From: an uncultured Parabacteroides sp.
Lineage (GTDB): Bacteria; Bacteroidota; Bacteroidia; Bacteroidales; Tannerellaceae
NCBI GenBank assembly: GCA_900770835.1
Contig: CAAGLQ010000247.1
Coordinates: 1-9,848 of the forward strand
Direction: 5' to 3'
Length of the DNA stretch: 9,848 bases
The notes under the pieces are model-generated. The model had not been told where the DNA came from and made no database searches. It saw nothing but the letters and a program-made list of their open reading frames with translations. A program made the translations under genes and the position numbers. This document shows, one piece after another, positions 1 to 7,454 of this stretch. Each line of letters opens with the position of its first letter. Position 1 is the first letter of the stretch.

Positions 1-2658
1 GTCTTGGCAGAAGACACCGAGACGCTCGACGAGGTGGTAGTCGTAGGTTACGGCTCACAGAAGAAGGGTGAGATTACCTCATCTGTAACGAGCGTGAAGG
101 CTTCCGACTTCAACAAGGCACCGGTTGTAAACCCGATGCAGTTGGTAGAGGGCCGAGTAGCCGGATTGACGATTTCAAGAGGTAGTACGGACCCGAACGG
201 TGAGGTCAAGGTGCAGATGCGTGGTGCCTCCTCTTTGAAAGGTAGCAATGAGCCGTTGGTCATCATCGACGGTATGCCCGGTAACATGACCTCTTTGAAT
301 GCGATCGCACCGGAGGACATCGAGGCAATTGACGTATTGAAGGATGGTTCTGCAGCCGCTATCTACGGTACACGTGGTAACAACGGTGTGATCATCGTCA
401 CTACCAAGCGCCCGCAGATCGGTACGACACAGGTAGATTACTCTGGTTACATCATGCACGAGGGCGTTTATAAGCGTCCGGACATTTTGAACGGTGATGA
501 GTTTGTAGCTTATGGAAAAGAGACAAACAACAGCAACTTGAAAGACTTTGGCGGCCGTGACGACCACTACGATATGTTGCTCAACAAGAACAACATCACG
601 CACGTCCATAACTTGACGGCAACTGGTGGTAACAGCAGCATGAATTATCGTGCTTCTTTGAACTACAAGAAGAATCAGGGTATCGCACAGAAGACCAACC
701 GTGAGACGATCAACGGATCTTTGGCAGTCAACCACAAGGCACTCGATGATAAGTTGCTGCTTTCTTTCAACTTGGCAAACTCATTCGTAACAGCCGATTA
801 CATGCCGGATCACGGCGCTTTCTATCAAGCAATCCGTATCAACCCGACCATGCCGGTTTATCAAGACAACGGTTCCTTCTGGGAGACCTATAGTGGTTAC
901 GAGGATTATAACCCGGTGGCACGTACCTACCAGCGCTCTAAGCAGAGAGAGTTCAAGAACCTGTTGGGTAGCTTCAAAGCGCAGTATGAGATCATCTCCG
1001 GTCTGAATGTATCTGGTTTCTTCGCCATGGAGAAGAACGATACGCAGACCAACGAGTACTACCAGCGCATTGAGTATTCTCAGGTGAAAGATGCGACCAA
1101 CGGTAACGCATACAAGCAATATTATAAGAACACGAACAAGACCATGGAGTGGACAGCCAACTACGTGACTTCCATCAATGGCGTTCATAACATCACAGGA
1201 TTGTTGGGCTATAGCTATCAAGACTTTGATTATGAAATGTTCGAGATGCGCAACAAGGACTTCTTGACAGACGTGTTCGAGACGAACAACATCGGTGCCG
1301 GTGGTTACCTGAAAGAGGGTAAGGCCGAGATGGGTAGCGTGAAGAAGACCAGCAAGTTGATCGCTTTCTTCGCCCGTGCGAACTACAACTATGATGGTAA
1401 GTACATGGCCAGCGCCTCTATCCGCCGTGAGGGTTCTACGAAGTTCGGTGCGAACAACAAGTGGGCATGGTTCCCCTCTGTCAGCGCAGGATGGATGATC
1501 TCGCGTGAGGGATTCATGGAAGATCAGAATGTATTCGACGTATTGAAACTTCGTGTAGGTTACGGTATCACCGGTAGCTTGCCAACTGATCCTTACATGT
1601 CTTTGGCAACTTACGGTACTGGTGCCGGTGCATGGGATGCTTACTCAGGCACATGGTTGCCCGCTACCTACGGTCCAGAGATCAACCCCAACCCCAATTT
1701 GAAGTGGGAGAAGAACGAGTCTCTGAACGTTGGTTTTGACTTCGGTCTGTTGGGTGGCCGTTTGAATGGTACGATCGACTGGTATAGCCGTACGACACGC
1801 GACTTGATCAGTAAATATACGGCGCAGCAGCCCTCCTTGATCTACAACACAATCACGACCAACGTGGGTACGATGCGCAACCGTGGTATCGAGTTGGCGT
1901 TGAATGCAGAGGTTGTAAAGACAAAAGATTTCTCTTATACCGCCAATTTGACCTTCTCTTACGAGACGAACAAGTTGACCTCTTTGTCAAACGACGTCTA
2001 TAAGTCTTCTTACGAGGATCAGTACTCATTGCCTTCACCGGGTAACCCGGGTTATGCATTCCGTCTGCAAGAGGGTCAGCCGATCGCCTCTTTCTTCGGT
2101 TACATCTGCGATGGTATCAATCCGGACGGTTCTTGGAACCTGCGCGACATTGACGGTCAGCCCGGTTTGTCGGACTCTGACCGTACCTTCATCGGTAACG
2201 GTTTGCCGAAGTTTAAGGCTGGTTTGCAAAACACCTTTACCTACAAGAATTTCGACTTCAGTTTCTTCCTGCGTGGTATGTTCGACTATGATGTCTTGAA
2301 CGAGGGTGCGATCTACTTCGGTACGACCGTAAACATCGACAAGTCTGGTACGAACGTCTATAAAGATGCGTTGAAGAACAAAGTGACCGAGCAGCCCCTG
2401 TTCTCTTCTTACTACCTGGAGAAGGGTAACTTCTTGAAGATCGACAACGTAACGTTGGGTTATACCTTCAACTTCAAGGAGAACAAGTATGTCCGCAACC
2501 TGCGTATCTACGGTAACGTGACGAACTTGGCTACGATCACGGGTTACTCAGGCTTGACGCCCGATGTGAACGTGACAGGCTTGGAGGCAGGTATCGAGAA
2601 ACGTGGTGCATACCCTGTGACACGCACATTTACGTTAGGTGTGAATTTTGGATTTTAA
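1..2658 (+). CDS. SusC-like TonB-dependent outer-membrane transporter (5'-truncated by window edge)
   Basis: This is the beta-barrel transporter of a SusC/SusD complex, which imports oligosaccharides or other bound ligands across the outer membrane using TonB energy. The reading frame is open from base 1. Missing upstream are the start, the signal peptide and, as is usual in this family, a carboxypeptidase-regulatory-like domain. The visible part opens with the TonB-box/plug junction (LDEVVVVGYG, residues about 9-18). The plug domain follows to about residue 136, with family motifs VEGRVAGL, VIIDGMPG, IEAIDVLKDGSAAAIYG and NGVIIVTTK. The remainder is a barrel of about 750 residues. It contains an acidic, EF-hand-like loop (NPDGSWNLRDIDG, near nt 2115-2155) common in SusC proteins. 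It ends in a barrel-type strand with a terminal Phe (VNFGF), a typical outer-membrane insertion signal. SusD follows after 33 nt. The TTG at base 4 is internal, not a start. The family is certain; the substrate cannot be read from the sequence. Confidence 0.96.
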   Translation, partial: VLAEDTETLDEVVVVGYGSQKKGEITSSVTSVKASDFNKAPVVNPMQLVEGRVAGLTISRGSTDPNGEVKVQMRGASSLKGSNEPLVIIDGMPGNMTSLNAIAPEDIEAIDVLKDGSAAAIYGTRGNNGVIIVTTKRPQIGTTQVDYSGYIMHEGVYKRPDILNGDEFVAYGKETNNSNLKDFGGRDDHYDMLLNKNNITHVHNLTATGGNSSMNYRASLNYKKNQGIAQKTNRETINGSLAVNHKALDDKLLLSFNLANSFVTADYMPDHGAFYQAIRINPTMPVYQDNGSFWETYSGYEDYNPVARTYQRSKQREFKNLLGSFKAQYEIISGLNVSGFFAMEKNDTQTNEYYQRIEYSQVKDATNGNAYKQYYKNTNKTMEWTANYVTSINGVHNITGLLGYSYQDFDYEMFEMRNKDFLTDVFETNNIGAGGYLKEGKAEMGSVKKTSKLIAFFARANYNYDGKYMASASIRREGSTKFGANNKWAWFPSVSAGWMISREGFMEDQNVFDVLKLRVGYGITGSLPTDPYMSLATYGTGAGAWDAYSGTWLPATYGPEINPNPNLKWEKNESLNVGFDFGLLGGRLNGTIDWYSRTTRDLISKYTAQQPSLIYNTITTNVGTMRNRGIELALNAEVVKTKDFSYTANLTFSYETNKLTSLSNDVYKSSYEDQYSLPSPGNPGYAFRLQEGQPIASFFGYICDGINPDGSWNLRDIDGQPGLSDSDRTFIGNGLPKFKAGLQNTFTYKNFDFSFFLRGMFDYDVLNEGAIYFGTTVNIDKSGTNVYKDALKNKVTEQPLFSSYYLEKGNFLKIDNVTLGYTFNFKENKYVRNLRIYGNVTNLATITGYSGLTPDVNVTGLEAGIEKRGAYPVTRTFTLGVNFGF

Positions 2659-2691
2659 GCAGTAACAAGGATTTAAGAAAAGATTATCAAC

Positions 2692-4287
2692 ATGAAAATG
2701 CTCAGAAATATATGCGCAATAGCTACCCTTGGAGTAGCTGCCGCTTTCTCCTCCTGTACCGATTTGACGGAGGAGATTCACAGTCAGGTCACGGCGGACA
2801 ACTACTATAACAACGCCAACGAGGTTATGGCAGCGATGATGCGTCCGTGGGGACACTTCTGCGGAACCATGCAGGTCGCTCAGGCCCCCTGGTCTTGCAA
2901 CGAGTTGTCATCTGACGGTGCCGCTTGGCCGCAGAAAGGTCGTCACGGTTATGACAATGGTGACTGGATTCGCCTGCACCGCCACCAGTGGGTGCCCATC
3001 GATCCGCAGGTCGTAACAGCTTGGAACAAGCTCTTCATGGGTATCGGTTTGGCTAACAACTTCCTGGCGGACTTAGAGAAGATTGACTTCGAGGCGTTGG
3101 AGGTGCCGATGCCAAAAGCACAGGCAGTCGCTGAGATGCGTACCTATCGTGCCTACTGCTATTGGTATGTGATGGATATGTTCGGCACGGCCCCCATCGT
3201 GGAGGAGATCGGTATTGAAAACCCGGCTTCCAACACACGTGAGGAGCTCTTCGCTTGGATCGAGAAGGAGTTGAAGGAGAGCATCCCCAGCCTGTCTGAG
3301 AACAAGACGGAGACCTACGGACGTGTATCGAAGTGGGGTGCTTACGCCCTCTTGGCCCGTCTCTATCTGAACGCTGAGGTTTATACCGGCAGTGCCCGTT
3401 GGGACGATTGTATCGCTGCTTGCAACGAGTTGGCGAAGGGTGGTTTCGAGCTGGATAAGAAGTGGAACGATACCTTCCGTGTCAACAACGATGAGATCTC
3501 TACGGAGATTATCTGGTCAATCGTTTACGACGAGGTGTATGCCAAGGGTATGGGTTGGGACCTCCGTTGGTTGCACTATGCCCACCAGAAGGGTTGGGGA
3601 CTTCGTTCCGGTACGTGGAACGGTCTCGTGACGCAGCCCACATTCTATGACTCATTTGCTGACAATGACCTGCGTAAGGTAGAGGGCTTCATCATCGGTA
3701 AGCAATATCCCCGCAAGACCGATGAGAATGGCAACTACTACTTCGACACGACCGCTGAGCCTTTGAAGGGATCAGAGGAGTATAACGGCGAGGACTTGGT
3801 TTTGGTCAACTACATCAAGTCTATGACCGAGGGCGAGGAGAACAGTGGCGCGCGCTCTATCAAGTATGAGGTAGCCGAGGGCGCTACGGGCGATATGGAC
3901 AACGACTGGGTCATGTTCCGCTACTCTGAGGTGCTCTTCAACAAGGCTGAGGCTTTGATGCGCAAGAACAACGGCGTCGCTACCCAAGAGGTGGTTGACC
4001 TGGTGAACAGCGTACGCAAACGCGCATTCAAGGCAGAGGATTGGGAGCAGGCTAAATACACGGTCGCTACGCTGACCATGGATGAGTTCTTGGCAGAGAA
4101 GGGACGTGAGTTCGCTTTCGAGGGTATCCGTCGTACTGACCTGGTTCGTTTCGACAAGTTTGTCACGACCTCATGGTGGGATAAGGAAGCTTCTAATGAG
4201 CCGAGACGTAACCTCTTCCCGATTCCGCAGAAGCAGTTGGATGCGAACGCAAACTTGCTCCCCAACGCTGCTAACTCCCTATACTAA
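2692..4287 (+). CDS. SusD/RagB-like surface glycan-binding lipoprotein
   Basis: This is the lid of the SusC transporter: an outer-membrane-anchored, surface-exposed lipoprotein that captures ligand and hands it to the barrel. The 531-residue length is normal. The N-terminus is a lipoprotein signal with a hydrophobic stretch and lipobox FSSC, so Cys22 is the likely lipidated residue; this supports the ATG at 2692. The TPR-like helical core occupies the first half (for example WNKLFMGIGLANNFL at 111-125, and AEMRTYRAYCYWYVMDMFG at 147-165). The RagB/SusD C-terminal region is clear: RYSEVLFNKAEALMR at 410-424, REFAFEGIRRTDLVRF at 472-487 and LFPIPQKQLDANANLLPN at 508-525. It lies 33 nt after susC with no terminator between, so the two are surely co-transcribed. 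An inverted repeat and a terminator follow the stop, so the operon ends here. The loop between 280 and 400 is rich in Trp and Tyr and could include ligand contacts, but the ligand is unknown. Confidence 0.96.
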   Translation: MKMLRNICAIATLGVAAAFSSCTDLTEEIHSQVTADNYYNNANEVMAAMMRPWGHFCGTMQVAQAPWSCNELSSDGAAWPQKGRHGYDNGDWIRLHRHQWVPIDPQVVTAWNKLFMGIGLANNFLADLEKIDFEALEVPMPKAQAVAEMRTYRAYCYWYVMDMFGTAPIVEEIGIENPASNTREELFAWIEKELKESIPSLSENKTETYGRVSKWGAYALLARLYLNAEVYTGSARWDDCIAACNELAKGGFELDKKWNDTFRVNNDEISTEIIWSIVYDEVYAKGMGWDLRWLHYAHQKGWGLRSGTWNGLVTQPTFYDSFADNDLRKVEGFIIGKQYPRKTDENGNYYFDTTAEPLKGSEEYNGEDLVLVNYIKSMTEGEENSGARSIKYEVAEGATGDMDNDWVMFRYSEVLFNKAEALMRKNNGVATQEVVDLVNSVRKRAFKAEDWEQAKYTVATLTMDEFLAEKGREFAFEGIRRTDLVRFDKFVTTSWWDKEASNEPRRNLFPIPQKQLDANANLLPNAANSLY

Positions 4288-4300
4288 TTAAGGATCTCGG

Positions 4301-4358
4301 ACTTGGCGCATCAATAAATATTCACGATTAGTACTTGGCAAGAACAGATGCGCCAAGT
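4301..4358 (+). repeat. Perfect 12-bp inverted repeat with a third, competing arm in the susD 3' untranslated region
   Basis: The arms acttggcgcatc (4301-4312) and gatgcgccaagt (4347-4358) are exact reverse complements separated by 34 nt. Inside the spacer, acttggc at 4333-4339 repeats the start of the left arm and can pair instead with gccaagt at 4352-4358, leaving a 12-nt loop. The two stems cannot form at once because they share the right arm. No U-run follows, so this is not itself an intrinsic terminator. It sits between the susD stop and the terminator and would be present in the mRNA tail. A role in RNA stability or processing is inference. Confidence 0.75.
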
Positions 4359-4367
4359 TGTAATCAT

Positions 4368-4404
4368 AAAAAACCTCGGTCTCTATCAGAGCTGAGGTTT
4401 TTTT
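4368..4404 (+). terminator. Rho-independent terminator of the susCD operon
   Basis: An A-run (4368-4373) leads into a stem made of cctcgg (4374-4379) pairing with ctgagg (4392-4397), with one G-U pair. After a bulged t, it continues with ctct (4381-4384) pairing with agag (4388-4391) over a 3-nt loop. Seven T residues (4398-4404) follow. The A-run can also pair with the T-run. This is a strong intrinsic terminator for plus-strand transcription. It isolates susCD from the next gene, whose promoter lies just downstream. Confidence 0.92.
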
Positions 4405-4427
4405 ATGCTTCAAAACATGAGTTCGCT

Positions 4428-4460
4428 ATTGCTCATTTCATATTTTTGGTTACTTTTGGC
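4428..4460 (+). promoter_or_regulatory. Putative Bacteroidota-type promoter with duplicated -7 element
   Basis: tacttttg at 4451-4458 matches the Bacteroidota -7 consensus TAnnTTTG exactly. A -33-like attg at 4428-4431 lies 19 nt upstream, the usual spacing. Directly before it, tatttttg at 4441-4448 is a second exact -7 match, so the region reads as two adjacent 10-bp near-repeats. Transcription would begin around 4463-4468, leaving a short leader before the ATG at 4482. The placement just after the susCD terminator fits a separate transcription unit. No start site has been measured. Confidence 0.6.
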
Positions 4461-4481
4461 TGACTTAAATTGCATACGAAA

Positions 4482-5258
4482 ATGAAACTATATCATAAAA
4501 TGACGTTGAAGGCGTTTGTGGATGCCTGGGATGCTGTGCAAGGGGTAGAATCTACTTTCCGATTGGAGACGGTGGAGTTGATGCACCATGTGCCAGTGGC
4601 GGAGATTGACTATAGTTTGTGGTTGTTGCGAAGGGCGATACAGGCCTACGAGGCGGCGCATGAAATCCCGGAGGAGCAGAGCAAACGGGATATGCCGTTT
4701 CTCAGGGAGGGCACTCGCATGTTGATCGGTCCGGAGCAGGGAACTTTTATCGCTTCGTTTCGTGAGGAGCCTTATCCAAACGATAGTTCAGAGCCTGCTA
4801 TCCTATTGGAATTGGATTACAGGGTTTTGGCGGAACATTGTCTGTTCGAGAATCTCTCTTTGCTCTCCTGTAAATATGATAAGGATGCGTTTGTGGCGTT
4901 CTTGCTTCCGCAATTGGAGCGAGAGTATGACAAGGTCTTTTTTGATGCTGAGCATACGGGTTTCAAGAGCGATTCCCGCTTCTTTTCCCTGTTACGCTTG
5001 GTTTGCATGGAAGGATGCGAACCTCAAAAGGCGGCAGAGAAGGAGTGGCGCTTGGTTACAACCTGTCCCAATGAGGAGGCGCTTTATCGTTATGAGGCTG
5101 GCGATTTGATTCCTTATAGGTATGTGGAACTTCCGGTGAGTTGCGTGCGGCGTATCTCCTTGTTGGATCGGTCTCGCCAGTCGTTGCTTTTTGGTACACT
5201 CAATGGATTCTTGAAGAGCAAGGGATTGCCGGTTGCGCAATTGTTAGGATTGGAGTAA
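4482..5258 (+). CDS. Divergent DUF2971-like protein of unknown function
   Basis: This is a 258-residue soluble protein with no signal peptide or membrane segment, so it is probably cytoplasmic. I prefer the ATG at 4482, which suits the promoter just upstream; an in-frame TTG at 4470 and an ATG at 4500 are alternatives. The fold assignment rests on recalled family resemblance. The N-terminus KLYHKMTLKAFVDAW resembles the LYHYTSLxxF opening of DUF2971 proteins. A middle segment, GTFIASFREEP (87-97) then AILLELDYRVL (106-116), matches the segment in which those proteins place 'CFS...' and 'CLEFD'. Near the C-terminus, EKEWRLVTT (186-194) and GDLIPYRYVELPV (207-219) match the family's EWRL and ligand-like strand region. 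The usual LND motif after the N-terminal helix is not evident (ELMHHVP instead), so it is a divergent member if it belongs. The biochemical function of DUF2971 is unknown. The epimerase gene starts 18 nt downstream, suggesting co-transcription. Confidence 0.72.
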   Translation: MKLYHKMTLKAFVDAWDAVQGVESTFRLETVELMHHVPVAEIDYSLWLLRRAIQAYEAAHEIPEEQSKRDMPFLREGTRMLIGPEQGTFIASFREEPYPNDSSEPAILLELDYRVLAEHCLFENLSLLSCKYDKDAFVAFLLPQLEREYDKVFFDAEHTGFKSDSRFFSLLRLVCMEGCEPQKAAEKEWRLVTTCPNEEALYRYEAGDLIPYRYVELPVSCVRRISLLDRSRQSLLFGTLNGFLKSKGLPVAQLLGLE

Positions 5259-5276
5259 TTTATAATTTATACAGGT

Positions 5277-6152
5277 ATGGTTGTTTTATCAAATGATGAA
5301 TTGGCTGTTCAAGTGGCTGAACATGGGGCGGAATTGAGCAGCATCGTGGCGAAAGAGACAGGAAAGGAGTATTTGTGGCAAGCGGATCCTGCTTTTTGGA
5401 AACGTCACTCACCTGTGCTGTTTCCGATCGTGGGAAGTGTTTGGAACCAGACGTATCGGGCGGAAGGAGCTACTTTCACACTCTCACAGCATGGATTTGC
5501 ACGGGATCGGGATTTTGCATTGGTGCAACAAGAGTCGCATGCGGTGCGTTTTCGGTTGGAAAGTGACGCAGAGACTTTGAAGGTCTATCCTTATCATTTT
5601 GCGTTGGAGATTGGCTACCGTTTGGAAGGACGGCAAGTGGAGGTATTGTGGAAGGTAACCAATGCAGGAACTACGCCGATGCACTTCCAAATCGGTGCTC
5701 ATCCGGCTTTCTATTATCCTGATTATGTGGAGGATCAACCGGAAAGAGGTTACTTTGGCTTTGGTGAGGTGAAATCGTTGGTCTATCGGGCTTTGGCAGA
5801 AAAGGGCTGTGTAGGCGATGAGGTACGTCCTGTGCCGTTGGATGCGGAGGGAGTATTACCTCTTGATGTACATACGTTTGATATTGATACTTTTATCTTG
5901 GAGAATAGCCAGATTAACCAGGTGGATTTGTTAGACAAGGAGAAGCAACCCTATCTCTCATTGCGTTTTACGGCTCCAGTGGTGGGTTTGTGGTCGCCTC
6001 CGACGAAGAACGCACCATTTGTTTGCATTGAGCCTTGGTATGGCCGTTGCGATCGGGTGAATTATACAGGAGAGCTCAAGGATCGGGATTGGGTGAATCA
6101 TTTGGAGGCAGGAGAAAGCTTCGAGGCTTCCTATGTCATTCAGATCCACTAA
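5277..6152 (+). CDS. Aldose 1-epimerase family protein (LacX-like galactose mutarotase fold)
   Basis: This is a 291-residue cytoplasmic protein of the aldose 1-epimerase superfamily, whose members interconvert alpha and beta anomers of sugars or sugar phosphates. The LacX-like subgroup is indicated by GAELSSI near the start (18-24), EYLWQADPAFWKRHSPVLFPIVG (31-53) and HGFARD (72-77). The conserved histidine in GAHPAF is His142. The candidate catalytic base in CIEPWYGRCD is Glu252. In this superfamily a His protonates the ring oxygen and a Glu acts as base; both are present, so activity is likely. The substrate is undetermined and could be a free hexose or a phosphorylated sugar. The ATG at 5277 lies 18 nt after the DUF2971-like gene, with no terminator between. 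The stop overlaps the last 4 bp of the convergent beta-barrel gene. No plus-strand terminator is visible before that neighbour. Confidence 0.92.
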   Translation: MVVLSNDELAVQVAEHGAELSSIVAKETGKEYLWQADPAFWKRHSPVLFPIVGSVWNQTYRAEGATFTLSQHGFARDRDFALVQQESHAVRFRLESDAETLKVYPYHFALEIGYRLEGRQVEVLWKVTNAGTTPMHFQIGAHPAFYYPDYVEDQPERGYFGFGEVKSLVYRALAEKGCVGDEVRPVPLDAEGVLPLDVHTFDIDTFILENSQINQVDLLDKEKQPYLSLRFTAPVVGLWSPPTKNAPFVCIEPWYGRCDRVNYTGELKDRDWVNHLEAGESFEASYVIQIH

Positions 6153-6865
6153 AACAGCATACCGATCGACATGCTCATCACATTGGTGCGCTTGTTGAGC
6201 TGGATCTCAAAACTGGATTCGGGTGATGAGGAATAGAGCTGTTTAAAATTGGCTTCTGTCTGATTCAGCCCGAATTCATAGACAAAATCAAAAAAGAGTC
6301 GACCGATGCTTACGCCCATTCCGGTGACGATATTGACACCAAATGGGGTATCGTCGTTCACAAAACGTATCTCTCGGTCATCAATCGCCATGTTATAATC
6401 TAACTTGTAGTTATACTTTACTTTAGGACCGACCATGAGGCTTAATCCGTAGGGGCCTTGTTTCACTAAATGATAGCCCAAAAGGACGGGTAACTCCAAT
6501 GATTGCGTGTGCATCCGTAGGTTGCCTCTGATAGGTGGATCGGCCTCACCTTCTATCTCTGGAAAGGTGATGACAAAATCGAGGTGGCTTCGGCCATAAT
6601 GCCAAGAGGGGCTTGGCTGAATATAGAAACGTTGGATATTAAAGCGGAAGAAAATAGCGGCTAAATACCCTACCTGATAACTGGTTTGGAATTGATTTGC
6701 CTCGAAATCAAGCACACGCAGGGAGTTGACCACCGGAAGGGTCGCATTGAATCCTACCTTAGCACCGAAGTTGAATTTCTTCTCCTCCATGCGTAAAATG
6801 CTTTGTGCATTCAATTGATGGCACAAAAGATAAAATAGTAATCCAAGAAATAATCCTTTTCGCAT
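6149..6865 (-). CDS. Outer-membrane beta-barrel protein (PorT-like / porin-family, OMP_b-brl_2 type)
   Basis: This is a 238-residue exported protein predicted to form a small barrel in the outer membrane. The N-terminus has a clear signal peptide (residues 1-20, basic MRK, hydrophobic core, cleavage after LNA before QS). The mature part alternates amphipathic strands typical of the Bacteroidota beta-barrel family: FNFGAKVGFNATLP (31-44), QVGYLAAIFFRFN (64-76), FYIQPSPSWHYG (80-91), SLELPVLLGYHL (122-133), YGLSLMVGPKVKYNY (139-153), VNIVTGMGVSIGRLFFDFVYEFGL (177-200) and a closing strand MSMSIGMLF (230-238) with a C-terminal Phe. PorT-type proteins share this architecture, but no feature here proves a secretion role. 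It starts 13 nt after the flavin reductase stop, so it is probably the last gene of the pyrB-led transcript. Its stop lies inside the end of the opposite-strand epimerase. Confidence 0.87.
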   Translation of the reverse strand: MRKGLFLGLLFYLLCHQLNAQSILRMEEKKFNFGAKVGFNATLPVVNSLRVLDFEANQFQTSYQVGYLAAIFFRFNIQRFYIQPSPSWHYGRSHLDFVITFPEIEGEADPPIRGNLRMHTQSLELPVLLGYHLVKQGPYGLSLMVGPKVKYNYKLDYNMAIDDREIRFVNDDTPFGVNIVTGMGVSIGRLFFDFVYEFGLNQTEANFKQLYSSSPESSFEIQLNKRTNVMSMSIGMLF

Positions 6866-6878
6866 GGCTTACTTGGTT

Positions 6879-7454
6879 TTATTCAGATTTCTTCCGTTTT
6901 TGTACGGACCAGCCAAACTTGCCGACCAATTCGCCTAATTCATAATACTTGCCGTGCGCATAGGCTAATGGGTTGGCTTTACGCAGGTCAAAAGCACCGG
7001 TCGTAGGATCCATGAAACGCTCATCGGCCTGGACATTGACTACTTCTGCGATGAACATGTCATGACTTCCTAATGCCATGACCTCTTTTACCCGGCATTC
7101 GATGCAGAGTGGGGATTCTTCAACAGTAGGAGCGTGTACCACGGTAGCTTTGCCAGGGGTCAGCTTCATCTCCTCAAATTTATGGTGGTCCTTGCCGGAG
7201 TTGACGCCACACCAATCGGTAGCGTACGCTAACTCATGTGTTGTCAGGTTGATGACAAACTCCATGTTCTTCTTCAAGATGGGGTAGGAGAAACGTTCCG
7301 GACGCACCGAAATATAACACATCGCCGGATTGGTACATATTGTACCAACCCAAGCGACGGTAATAAGGTTGTATTCCGACGGCTCAGATCCGCAGCTGAC
7401 CAAGACAGCCGGGAGCGGATAAATCATTGTCCCTGGTTTCCAATCTTGCTTCAC
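6879..7454 (-). CDS. Flavin reductase family protein (flavoredoxin-like, FMN-binding split barrel)
   Basis: This is a 191-residue cytoplasmic flavoprotein of the flavin reductase-like FMN-binding family, which covers NAD(P)H:flavin oxidoreductases and flavoredoxins. Family features in order are PLPAVLVSCG (13-22), YNLITVAWVGTICTNPAMCYISVRPERFSY (28-57, the FMN-contacting core), FVINLTTHELA (66-76), CIECRV near 117-122, GSHDMFIAEV (129-138) and a C-terminal YYELGELVGKFGWS segment (170-183). The start is GTG at 7454; it shares bases with the pyrI stop in a GTGA overlap (7454-7451), and no in-frame ATG fits better. This predicts translational coupling to pyrI. The electron acceptor is unknown. 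Any functional link to pyrimidine synthesis is only suggested by position. Confidence 0.92.
   Translation of the reverse strand: MKQDWKPGTMIYPLPAVLVSCGSEPSEYNLITVAWVGTICTNPAMCYISVRPERFSYPILKKNMEFVINLTTHELAYATDWCGVNSGKDHHKFEEMKLTPGKATVVHAPTVEESPLCIECRVKEVMALGSHDMFIAEVVNVQADERFMDPTTGAFDLRKANPLAYAHGKYYELGELVGKFGWSVQKRKKSE

Noticed and set aside
4..6. TTG as a translation start for the SusC gene
   Set aside because: The frame is open to base 1 and the protein lacks a signal peptide here; the gene clearly begins upstream of the window.
175..735. 186-codon minus-strand open frame opposite susC
   Set aside because: It lies wholly antisense to a certain SusC coding region, and its translation is a low-complexity run of V, R, T and D with no motif.
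781..1221. 146-codon minus-strand open frame opposite susC
   Set aside because: Antisense shadow of the SusC barrel; no recognisable domain and no start signal.
4301..4358. Inverted repeat as an invertible DNA switch flanking a promoter
   Set aside because: The spacer is only 34 nt, holds no promoter, and no recombinase gene is near; an RNA hairpin is the simpler reading.
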